Shown piece after piece: positions 14,894 to 22,965 of a DNA stretch of 23,752 bases (position 1 is its first letter; each line of letters begins with the position of its first letter). Where the stretch lies: contig DOHN01000100.1 of assembly GCA_003535195.1 (NCBI GenBank), positions 1-23,752 on the forward strand. Direction: 5' to 3'. Under the pieces are notes generated by a model that worked only from the letters and a program-made list of their open reading frames with translations, did no database searches and was not told where the DNA came from. This stretch comes from Ruminiclostridium sp. (GTDB taxonomy: Bacteria; Bacillota; Clostridia; DSM-8532). A program made the position numbers and the translations under genes.

Positions 14894-14907
14894 TAAATTA
14901 ATAACAC

Positions 14908-14937
14908 TTGACAAATTGCAGTTGTTTGTAATATTCT
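14908..14937 (+). promoter_or_regulatory. Promoter of the LacI-family regulator gene
   Basis: A perfect TTGACA at 14908-14913. The best -10 is TATTCT at 14932-14937 (18-base spacer); TAATAT at 14929-14934 (15-base spacer) is an alternative. The large palindrome begins about 11 bases downstream, so the transcription start falls at or just before it. Confidence 0.6.
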
Positions 14938-14948
14938 AATTATAACAC

Positions 14949-14982
14949 ATTACTTTAACGTTTAAGTAAACGTTAAAGTAAT
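14949..14982. promoter_or_regulatory. 34-bp palindromic operator, two overlapping LacI-type sites
   Basis: ATTACTTTAACGTTTA and TAAACGTTAAAGTAAT are perfect 16-bp inverted arms around the two bases AG. Each arm also contains its own pseudo-palindrome centred on CG (ACGT core), the usual mark of a LacI/GalR-family site; the two CG centres are 12 bp apart. It lies in the leader of the LacI-family gene, just after the promoter, so autorepression is the simplest reading. Confidence 0.7.
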
Positions 14983-15006
14983 AAATAAGTACAAGGGTGG
15001 TCTCAA

Positions 15007-16014
15007 ATGAGTAACACTCCTCGCCCTACCATGAAGGATATCGCAAGGCGTATGAACATGAGCGTCACTACGATCTCTAAGGTCATCAATGGGCATGCGG
15101 ATATTTCTGAAAGAACCAAGCAAGAAGTGTTTCGCACCATTGAGGAAATGGGCTATGTGCAGAATTTTATGGCCTCTAATCTCCGCCGTACCAAAAGCAA
15201 TATGGTAGCATTGGTATTATCGGACATTTCCACTCCTTATTTCTCCAATGTCATCCGCAGCTATGAAATGACTCTGTCCGAAGCCGGATACCAAATATTG
15301 ATTTTTGGATCCTATGAAAACGCAGAAAAGGAATATAACTTTATCCGGCAGCTATCTTCGCTGCAGGTAGCAGGCATCATATTGGACTTGGCAAAGGGCA
15401 GCAAAAATAGTATTCCCACTCTGCAGGCCTCAGGAATTCCATATGTGCTATCCAATCGCTACATCAATCATGATGAAGGCCCCATTGTCGCAGCGGATAA
15501 CAAAATGGCAGGATATTTAGCCACCAAGCATTTGCTGGAACGCAAACCAGGCAGACCGGTGCTTTGCATCAATGGCCCAGATGATATTTCTCCCACGTGG
15601 GATCGCTATAATGGCTACTGCCGAGCATTGCATGAGGCTGGCGTAGAACTGCAGCCAGACTATGTATTCTCCGACTATTATGGTTTAGAGGATTCCTTCC
15701 TAGCCTGTAAAGAAATTACCCGGCTCATGGAGCCTCCTTTCTCTATTTTTTGCAATACGGATTTGATTGCCATGGGCATTTTGAGCGGGCTTCGAGCCAG
15801 TGGGCTGCGTGTGCCGGAAGATGTGGGGGTCATCGGAGTGGATGATATTGAAATGGCTGCCTACCTGACGCCCTCGCTTTCGACCATAGCCCTACCCAAG
15901 GAACTTATTGGGGAGCAGAGTGCAAAAATTCTAATTAACCTGATGGAAGGTCTCGAGGTGGAAAACCCTATCTGTTTTTTGCCACCGGCTCTGATACAAC
16001 GCGAAACAACTTAG
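15007..16014 (+). CDS. LacI/GalR-family transcriptional regulator
   Basis: A 335-residue repressor of standard length. The N-terminal HTH with hinge helix is at about 6-60: TMKDIARRMNMSVTTISKVI, then NGHADISERTKQEVFRTIEE, MGYVQNFMASNLRR. The rest is a periplasmic-binding-protein-like effector domain (VALVLSDISTPYFSNVIRSY at its start, VPEDVGVIGVDDIEMAAYLTPSLSTI near its end). The effector is probably the imported sugar or a product of it. AGGGTGG precedes the ATG. It stands at the head of the catabolic cluster on the same strand, with a 34-bp palindrome in its own leader, and very likely controls both itself and the downstream operon. Confidence 0.95.
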   Translation: MSNTPRPTMKDIARRMNMSVTTISKVINGHADISERTKQEVFRTIEEMGYVQNFMASNLRRTKSNMVALVLSDISTPYFSNVIRSYEMTLSEAGYQILIFGSYENAEKEYNFIRQLSSLQVAGIILDLAKGSKNSIPTLQASGIPYVLSNRYINHDEGPIVAADNKMAGYLATKHLLERKPGRPVLCINGPDDISPTWDRYNGYCRALHEAGVELQPDYVFSDYYGLEDSFLACKEITRLMEPPFSIFCNTDLIAMGILSGLRASGLRVPEDVGVIGVDDIEMAAYLTPSLSTIALPKELIGEQSAKILINLMEGLEVENPICFLPPALIQRETT

Positions 16015-16129
16015 TGGACGTTTATTATCTATAGGAGAACATCAGAACAACTCATTTCAACAACAGGCAAAGTTATCTACAGCAAAGTCAACAGATAAAG
16101 TACGTTTCTAGTACGCAAAAGTTAATTTT

Positions 16130-16159
16130 GATATACAAAAATCCCAATCTTTGTATATC
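16130..16159. promoter_or_regulatory. 10-bp inverted repeat before the catabolic operon
   Basis: GATATACAAA (16130-16139) and TTTGTATATC (16150-16159) are perfect reverse complements with a 10-base spacer, so the half-sites are two helical turns apart. It lies 78 bases before the first dehydrogenase gene. It may be a regulator site or a leader hairpin. It does not resemble the 34-bp palindrome of the lacI-type gene. No clear -35/-10 pair could be fixed around it. Confidence 0.5.
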
Positions 16160-16237
16160 CGTGTTTGCTATACCCTTATATGCCGAAACCCTATGCCAAA
16201 AAAATTTAATAAAGCTGAGATATGAGAGGAGAAAACT

Positions 16238-17398
16238 ATGTCTAAGATGGTCAAAGCAGCAGTACTGGTAGAACCCGGCAGGATTGAGTTGCAGGAATTC
16301 CGGATGCCTGAGCTGGGCAAAGGTGCGGCCATTGCAAAGATGGTCATGTCTGGAGTGTGTGGTACAGACAAGCACAGCTATAAAGGTGAAAGCGTTCAGA
16401 ACAAAGGCACCAAAAATGAGATTCGAGTTCCTTATCCCATTATTCAAGGTCATGAAAACGTGCTCATAATTGCGGAGATTGATCGCGAAGGATCTCTCAA
16501 TCTTGATTATGACGGCAATATTCTCAAGCCTGGAGACCGGGTAACTATGTGCCCGGATGTGGTTTGCGGTAAATGTTGGTACTGCAAGAATATACCAACT
16601 TACCCGTGGTGTGAAAAGATGCAGTTTACATACGGCAATATGCGCTCCTGTAATGAAGGCAACCATCTCTATGGAGGATTCTCTGAGTATATATACATTG
16701 AGCCTGGCACCCGCTTGTATAAAATTCCGGATGGACTTCCCGATAAAGTGGCAGTTCTTACAGAGGTAATCTGCGTGGCTTGGACTCTTGATAAGGCAAA
16801 AGAATTCAACTCCTTTTCACTGGAAGGATTCAACTTTAATGATACGGTGGTCATCCAAGGCGTGGGCCCGCTAGGGTTGGCGCACGTCATTAAAGCGCGC
16901 ATGATGGGAGCAGGCAAGATTATTGTAACAGATATTTCTGATTACCGTCTCAAGCTCGCTAAGGAATTTGGTGCGGATATCGCTCTCAATTCCAAGACTA
17001 CCACAGAAGAAGAGCGCATAGAGCTGGTGATGCAGGAAACCAACGGCCGCGGTGCTGATTTGGCAGTGGAATGTGTAGGCAGCCCCTCCATAGTGCCGGA
17101 AGGGCTGCGCATGCTACGAAAAGCAGGTATGTATCTGGAACCCGGCAACTTTGTGGATACCGGTGGGGTGACACTGAATATCCATGAAATATGTGCCAAG
17201 AACCTGCGCATCATCGGCATGTGTAACCATGCACATAACGCATACCTACCCTGTATGGAAATGATGGAGCGTTCGCTGGATTGGTTCCCCTGGGACAAAT
17301 TTGTAAGCCATAGTTATCCACTGGCGCAGACGGAAGAGGCCATTAAGAAGAGCATGGCAGAAGATAGCATGAAGGTGGTTGTGGCTGCCAACATGTAA
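16238..17398 (+). CDS. Zinc-dependent alcohol/polyol dehydrogenase (MDR family), first copy
   Basis: A 386-residue medium-chain dehydrogenase. Catalytic zinc ligands are Cys41 (CGTDKHS) with His72 and Glu73 (GHEN). The structural zinc lobe has Cys110, Cys113, Cys116 and Cys125, the last spaced by eight residues instead of the common seven. The Rossmann segment VVIQGVGPLGLAHV (about 204-217) is followed by KIIVTDIS, whose Asp suggests NAD rather than NADP. Two insertions (about 49-64 and 82-96) make it longer than a 340-350-residue sorbitol or threonine dehydrogenase. It probably oxidises or reduces a sugar, polyol or keto intermediate of the pathway encoded downstream. AGAGGAG precedes the ATG. 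It is the first gene of the operon and ends 43 bases before the ABC ATPase gene. Confidence 0.9.
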   Translation: MSKMVKAAVLVEPGRIELQEFRMPELGKGAAIAKMVMSGVCGTDKHSYKGESVQNKGTKNEIRVPYPIIQGHENVLIIAEIDREGSLNLDYDGNILKPGDRVTMCPDVVCGKCWYCKNIPTYPWCEKMQFTYGNMRSCNEGNHLYGGFSEYIYIEPGTRLYKIPDGLPDKVAVLTEVICVAWTLDKAKEFNSFSLEGFNFNDTVVIQGVGPLGLAHVIKARMMGAGKIIVTDISDYRLKLAKEFGADIALNSKTTTEEERIELVMQETNGRGADLAVECVGSPSIVPEGLRMLRKAGMYLEPGNFVDTGGVTLNIHEICAKNLRIIGMCNHAHNAYLPCMEMMERSLDWFPWDKFVSHSYPLAQTEEAIKKSMAEDSMKVVVAANM

Positions 17399-17441
17399 CT
17401 CACCAATAAATATGAGCAGGAAAGAAAGGAGGGGAAGCTGT

Positions 17442-18947
17442 TTGGTTAATGAGGACGTCATTCTCCGGTTTGAACATATTTCAAAGGTGTTTCCAGGTGT
17501 AAAAGCGTTAGATGACATTTCATTCGACATTCATCGCGGCGAAGTACATGTGCTGTTGGGCGAGAACGGAGCAGGCAAATCCACATTGATAAAAATTCTG
17601 ACTGGAGTATATGGTGCCGATGAAGGCCGTATACTACTCAACAGCCAAGAGGTCAAACCGACAGGAATATTGGAATCACGTGCGTTGGGTATCGGTACGG
17701 TATTCCAGGAAAACAGCCTAGTACCGCACCTAACTGTGGCCGAGAACATCTTTCTTTCCCGGGAGATCAAAAACAAGGCCAATCTGATCGACTGGAAGAA
17801 GACTTATGTAGAATGCGAACGCTGGACGAAGGGACTAGGAGTCGATATTGATCCTCGCATACAGGTACGGCGACTATCAGTAGCGGAGCAGCAGATTGTG
17901 GAGATTGCAAAAATACTCTCTCAAGAGCCATCAATTATTATACTGGATGAGCCTACTTCAACGCTCTCGAACAATGAGATTAATAACCTGTTCAATATCA
18001 TCAACAAGCTGAAAGAAGAGAAGGAAATTACTTTTATCTATATCTCTCACCGCATGGAGGAGATCAAGTATATTGGCGATCGTGCCACCGTGCTGCGGGA
18101 CGGAAAGTACATAGGACTAGTGCCTGATTTGAATGAGGCTAATCTGGACGACATCATTAAAATGATCGTAGGCAGAACATTGGATGAAAAATTCCCCAAG
18201 CGTGATGTTGAGGTTGGCGAAGTATTATTTGAAGCGAAGAATCTGACGGTAAACAAAACAATCTATGATGTCTCTTTCAATGTGCGAAGCGGAGAAGTCC
18301 TAGGTCTTGCAGGGCTGGTGGGATGCGGTCGGACTTCAACTGCCAAGGCTATCATTGGCATGCTCCCTAAGGAGAAGGGGAAAATCCGTATGGAAGGAAA
18401 GACCGTCACTATCAACACCCCTAATGATGCCATCAAGTTGGGGATTGGCTACCTGCCGGAGGATCGTAAGCGGGAAGGACTTCTGCTAGACAAACCGATT
18501 CGCGAGAATATCACGCTCCCTGTACTTAACAAATTTAAACGTATGGGCTTACTGAGTAAGGCGATGGAAAGCAGAACTGTAATGGAGTATAAAGAGATAC
18601 TTTCCATAAAAACTCCTTCTATTGAAAGGAAAGCTAAATATCTTTCTGGTGGTAACCAGCAAAAAGTAGTGTTCTCCAAATGGCTCTGCGCTAAAACCAA
18701 GTTATACATCTTTGATGAACCCACCCGCGGCATTGATGTAGGATCCAAGAGCGAAATCTATCGGATCATCAACGACCTTGCTGCCGAAGGCGCCGCTATC
18801 ATAGTGATCTCTTCCGAATTGCCAGAAATCCTGGGTGTATGTGACCGAATTGTGGTGATGTGCGAAGGTAGGGTGACAGGGGAGATTGGTGCGGGAGAGG
18901 CAACTCAGGAAAAAATAATGAAATTTGCGATTGGAGGGGTCGTCTGA
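17442..18947 (+). CDS. Ribose-type sugar ABC transporter ATP-binding protein (RbsA/MglA family)
   Basis: The ATPase of a CUT2 importer, with two ABC modules in one chain. Module one has Walker A GENGAGKST (40-48), the degenerate signature LSVAEQQ and Walker B IIILDEPTSTLS. Module two has the altered Walker A GLVGCGRTS seen in RbsA, a full signature LSGGNQQ and Walker B LYIFDEPTRGID. I place the start at the TTG codon 17442, seven bases after GGAGGGG; this yields 501 residues, the usual RbsA length. The in-frame ATGs at 17379 and 17412 have no ribosome binding site, and the first lies inside the dehydrogenase gene. The stop overlaps the permease start by one base. The substrate is unknown; the family takes ribose, galactose, xylose, inositol and similar. 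Confidence 0.93.
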   Translation: MVNEDVILRFEHISKVFPGVKALDDISFDIHRGEVHVLLGENGAGKSTLIKILTGVYGADEGRILLNSQEVKPTGILESRALGIGTVFQENSLVPHLTVAENIFLSREIKNKANLIDWKKTYVECERWTKGLGVDIDPRIQVRRLSVAEQQIVEIAKILSQEPSIIILDEPTSTLSNNEINNLFNIINKLKEEKEITFIYISHRMEEIKYIGDRATVLRDGKYIGLVPDLNEANLDDIIKMIVGRTLDEKFPKRDVEVGEVLFEAKNLTVNKTIYDVSFNVRSGEVLGLAGLVGCGRTSTAKAIIGMLPKEKGKIRMEGKTVTINTPNDAIKLGIGYLPEDRKREGLLLDKPIRENITLPVLNKFKRMGLLSKAMESRTVMEYKEILSIKTPSIERKAKYLSGGNQQKVVFSKWLCAKTKLYIFDEPTRGIDVGSKSEIYRIINDLAAEGAAIIVISSELPEILGVCDRIVVMCEGRVTGEIGAGEATQEKIMKFAIGGVV

Positions 18948-19924
18948 TGATATGGGAAATAAAGACAAAAAAAGAATTGGCATTTACAAATAAACCTTGG
19001 GTTTCAGCCATATTGCCTCTCATCATATTATTTGTCTCGATGTCAATTATTAAAACGGATACTTTCCTGACCACATCCAACATCATGAATATTCTGCGCC
19101 AGTCCTCTACCTACGCTATTATGGCGGTGGGTATGACATTTCCTATTATAACGGGCGGGATTGATCTATCTCAGGGTTCGCTGCTTGCCGTAGTAGCCAT
19201 TGTTGTGGGTATGGTCATCCGGGATACCGGTAATATTCTTTTGGCCGTGATCGCCGGGCTTGCCATCGGCGTGGTCATAGGTACGCTCAACGGTGTTGTT
19301 ATTGCATTTTTGGGAATGCCGCCTTTCATCATGACATTAGGCACCATGCGCGCGCTTCGCGGTGTAGCATTGTTGCTTACAAAAGGTTCGCCCATCGACA
19401 TAAAGCTGGAATCCTTCAGGTTTATGGGTACTGAATCCCTTCTGGGCATCCCTATACCTGCGTATATATTCGTACTGGTGGCGATTGCGGCACAATTCAT
19501 ACTCTCAAAAACCTCAACCGGCCGATTTATTTTTGCATTGGGCTCCAATATGGAAGCGGCAAAAATATCCGGTGTAAGGACCAACTGGAATCGAATTAAA
19601 GCATACATGATTTCCGGTATTTGCGTAGCAATTGCATCTGTTTTATACATTTCACGACTAGGATCCGCACAGCCTATTGCAGGCGAAGGATATGAATTAG
19701 AGGCTGTAGCTGCTGCGGTAATCGGCGGCACCTCCATCGTAGGTGGAGAGGGCAGTGCGATAGGCAGTATAATTGGAGCCGTAGTGGTAGCACTGATCCG
19801 CAATGCCATGGTACTAATGCAAGTCTCCACATATTGGCAATCTATCGTCATTGGATTGGTCATCGTGGTGTCAGTTAGTATTGATATTATCCGTAAACGC
19901 ATTGAATCTCGCAGAGTGAATTGA
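18947..19924 (+). CDS. Ribose-type sugar ABC transporter permease (RbsC family)
   Basis: A 325-residue membrane protein of the BPD_transp_2 family with about eight to ten hydrophobic segments. Visible family marks are the AVGMTFPIITGGIDLSQGSLLA segment near 61-82, FLGMPPFIMTLGTMRALRG, and GYELEAVAAAVIGGTSIVGGEG followed by GSIIGAVVVALI, the typical RbsC end region. It would form the homodimeric channel with the ATPase encoded before it. The start ATG overlaps the ATPase stop by one base, and GGAGGGG lies in the end of the ATPase gene. The binding-protein gene follows after 48 bases, which hold a small hairpin. Confidence 0.95.
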   Translation: MIWEIKTKKELAFTNKPWVSAILPLIILFVSMSIIKTDTFLTTSNIMNILRQSSTYAIMAVGMTFPIITGGIDLSQGSLLAVVAIVVGMVIRDTGNILLAVIAGLAIGVVIGTLNGVVIAFLGMPPFIMTLGTMRALRGVALLLTKGSPIDIKLESFRFMGTESLLGIPIPAYIFVLVAIAAQFILSKTSTGRFIFALGSNMEAAKISGVRTNWNRIKAYMISGICVAIASVLYISRLGSAQPIAGEGYELEAVAAAVIGGTSIVGGEGSAIGSIIGAVVVALIRNAMVLMQVSTYWQSIVIGLVIVVSVSIDIIRKRIESRRVN

Positions 19925-19935
19925 ACTGACTTCAA

Positions 19936-19952
19936 TTTCGGCTATGCCGAAA
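19936..19952 (+). other. Small intercistronic stem-loop between permease and binding-protein genes
   Basis: TTTCGGC and GCCGAAA form a 7-bp stem with a three-base loop TAT, ending six bases before the GGAGG site of the binding-protein gene. There is an A-run and no T-run after it, so it is not a plus-strand terminator. It may protect or help separate the downstream message, which is usually needed in larger amounts. Confidence 0.5.
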
Positions 19953-19972
19953 AAAATAAGGAGGAACCAATC

Positions 19973-20980
19973 ATGAAAAAGCTCTTAGCTATCCTGTTGG
20001 TACTGTGCCTCGCATCCTCGATGGTGGCATGCAGTTCCCAAGAACCCGCATCGAAGGTTCCAACACCTGTTAGTTCCACACCGGCGAACCCTGCTCCAGC
20101 AGAATCGACCCCTGCGAATAAAGAGTTGGTGTTTGCGCTGCTTCCTAAAACTCTTACCAATCCCTACTTTGTAGCAATGCAGGAGTTTGCAGAAGCCGAA
20201 GCTGCCAAGCATGGCATCAAGATTGAGTGCATTGCTCCACCGGATGAGACCAAGGTGGAAGAACAGATTGCAATGTTTGAAACAATGCTGGAAAAAAAAG
20301 TGGATGCTATCTTAGTCGTCCCCTGTGGCACTACGGAGATCGTAGCCTCCATTGAAAAAGCAAATGCCGCAGACATCCCCGTACTATGTCTTGATACCAA
20401 TGCGAGCGGAGGCAAAATAACCTCTTTCATTGGTACCAACAATTATGGCGGCGGAAAACTGGCAGGCGAATGGGTCAGCGATAACATTGGAACCGGTAAA
20501 ATTTCCATTATCACCGGTACTCCCGGCAACAAGACACATGAAGACCGTGTTAATGGATTTCTGGAGGGAATTAGCGGCAATAAGAATCTCGTAGTAGCCG
20601 GCGATGTAGTTCCCGCATACTCCGACCGCGCACAGGGCATGGCCCAGGCCGAAAATCTGATCACTGCAAACCCGGATATCGCAGTGCTATACTGCACAAA
20701 TGATGAGATGGCGATGGGTGCTGGCGAGGCTGTTAAGGCGCAGGGCCTCGCCGATCAAATTACGGTTATCGGATTTGATGGTGCTCCTTCCGCGGCACAG
20801 GGCATCATCGATGGCATTATGAATGCTTCTGTAGCGCAAGCCCCTGGCAAGATGGCGCAGATGGGGGTGGCGGCTGCGTACGAGTTTATCGTGAACGGTG
20901 TGACACCTGAAGCGGAAGTTGATACCGGTTGCACCATGGTGACCAAGGATAATGCGAAGGAATACTTGAACTGGCATTGA
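19973..20980 (+). CDS. Sugar-binding lipoprotein of the ABC importer (RbsB-like, Peripla_BP_4)
   Basis: A 335-residue extracytoplasmic solute-binding protein. The N-terminus is a lipoprotein signal: KK, a hydrophobic core LLAILLVLCLA, and a lipobox ending at Cys20 (MVAC). After it runs a Pro/Ala/Ser/Thr-rich spacer (about 21-49) that would hold the domain off the membrane. The mature domain shows the RbsB layout: FALLPKTLTNPYFVAMQEFA, VDAILVVPCGTTEIVASIEKA, IPVLCLDTNASGG, and a second lobe with GKISIITGTPGNKTHEDRVNGF, AVLYCTNDEMAMGAGEAV and ITVIGFDGAPSAAQGI. The ligand is a monosaccharide or a cyclic polyol by family. GGAGG lies seven bases before the ATG. A hairpin follows the gene. Confidence 0.95.
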   Translation: MKKLLAILLVLCLASSMVACSSQEPASKVPTPVSSTPANPAPAESTPANKELVFALLPKTLTNPYFVAMQEFAEAEAAKHGIKIECIAPPDETKVEEQIAMFETMLEKKVDAILVVPCGTTEIVASIEKANAADIPVLCLDTNASGGKITSFIGTNNYGGGKLAGEWVSDNIGTGKISIITGTPGNKTHEDRVNGFLEGISGNKNLVVAGDVVPAYSDRAQGMAQAENLITANPDIAVLYCTNDEMAMGAGEAVKAQGLADQITVIGFDGAPSAAQGIIDGIMNASVAQAPGKMAQMGVAAAYEFIVNGVTPEAEVDTGCTMVTKDNAKEYLNWH

Positions 20981-21014
20981 TGTGCATTGCAACATAACAA
21001 GAAACATTTGTAAA

Positions 21015-21053
21015 CAGGGCCGCCTGCAGACGATATATGCATGAGCGGCCCTG
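21015..21053. other. Stem-loop after the binding-protein gene
   Basis: CAGGGCCGC (21015-21023) and GCGGCCCTG (21045-21053) form a perfect 9-bp GC-rich stem; TGCA pairs within the 21-base loop. No T-run follows. It separates the transport genes from the enzyme genes and may be a partial terminator or a 3'-end stabiliser, so that later genes are expressed less. Confidence 0.55.
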
Positions 21054-21125
21054 CCTAGCTACTCAATGTTAAGGCTTTTCATTTGAAATTTATCAATGTT
21101 TGCCTAATAGGGAAGGAGGAAAGTC

Positions 21126-22142
21126 ATGAACGTAGGGATTATTGGCGCAGGCCGTATTGGTCAGTTGCATGCCCAAAATATCATGTGCATGTACAATGTA
21201 CACATTCGTTCTATTGCAGACCCGTATATGACTACAGAGACTAGCGAATGGGCCAACTCCATCGGCATCCCGAATATTCTTTTAGATTATAAGACGATTC
21301 TGGAGGATAAAGCAATTGACGCGGTGTTGATCTGTTCTTCAACGGATACGCACGCACACATATCCCTTGAGGCAATTGCTGCAAACAAGCATGTGTTTTG
21401 CGAAAAACCCATTGACCATGACCTCAAAAAAATTAGGCAAGTGCTTTGCGCGCTGGAAAAGAGCCCCGTAAAATATCAAGTCGGATTTCAACGCAGGTTT
21501 GATCATAATTTTCGTGCCGTTCGTCAAGCTGTGGAGCAGGGCTGTATCGGTAATATGTATATGGTTAAGATCACTTCACGGGACCCTACACCGCCACCTA
21601 TTCCCTACATCAAGGTATCCGGTGGGTTATTTCTGGACATGATGATTCATGATTTTGATATGGTGCGCTATCTTTCAGGTGCGGATGTTGTGGAGATATA
21701 CGCAAACGCCGCCAACTTGGTGGACCCTGCCATTGGAGCAGCCGGGGATGTGGATACGGCTGTGGTTACCCTACGCCTTAATAATGGCGCTATTGGCTTA
21801 ATCGATAATTGTCGTCATGCTGCCTTTGGTCATGACCAGCGCGCAGAAGTGCTGGGCAGTAAGGGTGCCATCCAAAGCTTCAACGATAAAGCAAGTACTG
21901 CTGTCCTCAGCGATGAACATGGAGAACATGCGGAAAAACCGCTGCTGTTTTTCCTGCAACGGTATATGCAAGCATATCGAAACGAAGTTTTATCCTTCAT
22001 CCGTGCGATTGAAGCGGATACCGAACCCGAGATTACCGCAAATGATGGGTTGCAATCGGTGCTAATTGGGCTTGCGGCAAAGAAATCATTACAGGAGCAC
22101 CGTCCGGTTAAAATAGAAGAAATCGATAAATTAGGAGGGTAA
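21126..22142 (+). CDS. iolG: Gfo/Idh/MocA oxidoreductase, inositol 2-dehydrogenase-like
   Basis: A 338-residue NAD(P)-dependent dehydrogenase. The Rossmann motif GIIGAGRIGQLHAQ is at 4-17, EKPI with the catalytic Lys94 at 93-96, and the D-x3-H pair Asp171/His175 in FLDMMIHDFDM. These fit the Lys-Asp-His triad and spacing known for B. subtilis IolG (myo-inositol to scyllo-inosose). The layout QRRFDHNFRAV and RDPTPPP is also typical of the IolG group. It could equally act on another inositol isomer, a hexose at C3 (3-keto forming) or a related ring sugar; the absence of iolB, C, D or E here means the classical route is not shown. A strong GGAAGGAGG precedes the ATG. The isomerase gene begins one base after the stop. 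Confidence 0.88.
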   Translation: MNVGIIGAGRIGQLHAQNIMCMYNVHIRSIADPYMTTETSEWANSIGIPNILLDYKTILEDKAIDAVLICSSTDTHAHISLEAIAANKHVFCEKPIDHDLKKIRQVLCALEKSPVKYQVGFQRRFDHNFRAVRQAVEQGCIGNMYMVKITSRDPTPPPIPYIKVSGGLFLDMMIHDFDMVRYLSGADVVEIYANAANLVDPAIGAAGDVDTAVVTLRLNNGAIGLIDNCRHAAFGHDQRAEVLGSKGAIQSFNDKASTAVLSDEHGEHAEKPLLFFLQRYMQAYRNEVLSFIRAIEADTEPEITANDGLQSVLIGLAAKKSLQEHRPVKIEEIDKLGG

Positions 22143-22143
22143 A

Positions 22144-22965
22144 ATGAACATAAAATTTGGAGCATGCGAATGGGCGTTGCCCGGCAATGGTGTGGCGAGT
22201 TTGAAGCTTGCCAAAGAAGTTGGGTTGCAAGGGTTGCAGTTGGGATTCATTACGTATGAGCGCGGCTTCATCCTTTCACAGCCATGGTTTCGCGCGTATT
22301 ATAAGGAGAAAGCTGAAAAGTATGGAGTCGCACTTCCCTCCATGGCGATTTGTGAATTTGATCGTTATGGTATGCGCAACCCCAGAAATAGTAAGAAGGG
22401 CAAAATTGCTTGGGAGATCATTGACCTCGCAGTGGAGGCTGCCGTAGATCTGAACATAGAAATGATCATGATGCCAAGCTTTGTGGATGGTTTTATTGAC
22501 ACGGATGAAGATTTGCACAATACAGCGGATGCGTTGCGCTATGCCTGCGACTTAGCTGCAAAGTATAATATTGTGATTGCGAGTGAAAACCTGCTGACGC
22601 TGGAACGAAACGCACAACTCTTTAAGGAAGTAAATCGAAATAATTTGAAGGCATTCTATGATTCGCAGAATTATAAATCTAACTTGGGCTGGGAGCAGGT
22701 TCCCATGCTCGAAGGATTGTATGAATCCCTCTATCCTGAAATTCATGTAAAAGATGGCATTGGCGACGTAATCAGCTGTAAGTTGCTAGGCGAAGGAGAT
22801 ACCGATTTTGCCGGAACCATGCGCGTATTGCGCGAGCGCAATTATCAAGGGTGGATACACCTGGAAAACTATTATGACAGGTTGCCTTTACGCAATCTTG
22901 CCCCAAATGACTATATTTCAATCGTTAAAAGGGATCTTGACATACTAAAAGGAGAATGCAGATGA
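22144..22965 (+). CDS. TIM-barrel sugar phosphate isomerase/epimerase
   Basis: A 273-residue protein of the xylose isomerase-like/AP endonuclease family 2 barrel. The metal site can be traced: Glu148 (ASENLL), Asp173 (FYDSQN), His201 (EIHVKDG) and Glu241 (IHLENYYDR), the E-D-H-E set of metal-dependent epimerases and dehydratases such as IolE, IolI, tagatose 3-epimerase and the lyases acting on 3-keto sugars. The residue signature alone does not say which. Following an IolG-like dehydrogenase, it most likely works on the keto product. Its ribosome binding site GGAGGG lies in the end of the iolG-like gene. Its stop overlaps the start of the next dehydrogenase by four bases (ATGA). Confidence 0.9.
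   Translation: MNIKFGACEWALPGNGVASLKLAKEVGLQGLQLGFITYERGFILSQPWFRAYYKEKAEKYGVALPSMAICEFDRYGMRNPRNSKKGKIAWEIIDLAVEAAVDLNIEMIMMPSFVDGFIDTDEDLHNTADALRYACDLAAKYNIVIASENLLTLERNAQLFKEVNRNNLKAFYDSQNYKSNLGWEQVPMLEGLYESLYPEIHVKDGIGDVISCKLLGEGDTDFAGTMRVLRERNYQGWIHLENYYDRLPLRNLAPNDYISIVKRDLDILKGECR

Noticed and set aside
14994..15005. AGGGTGG resembling the conserved T-box riboswitch motif
   Set aside because: The full T-box sequence (AGGGTGGTACCGCG) does not continue, there is no following terminator, and the stretch is simply the ribosome binding site of the LacI-family gene.
16088..16666. A 192-codon open frame on the minus strand over the start of the first dehydrogenase
   Set aside because: No recognisable motif and no ribosome binding site; the overlapping plus-strand gene has full zinc-site motifs.
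19171..19935. A 254-codon open frame on the minus strand opposite the permease gene
   Set aside because: The composition is rich in Thr, Ile, Ser and Pro with no family pattern; the plus strand encodes a clear RbsC permease. It is an antisense shadow.
21083..21110. TTGAAA-16-TAATAG as an internal promoter for the iolG-like gene
   Set aside because: A start from this pair would fall in the ribosome binding site itself, leaving no usable leader.
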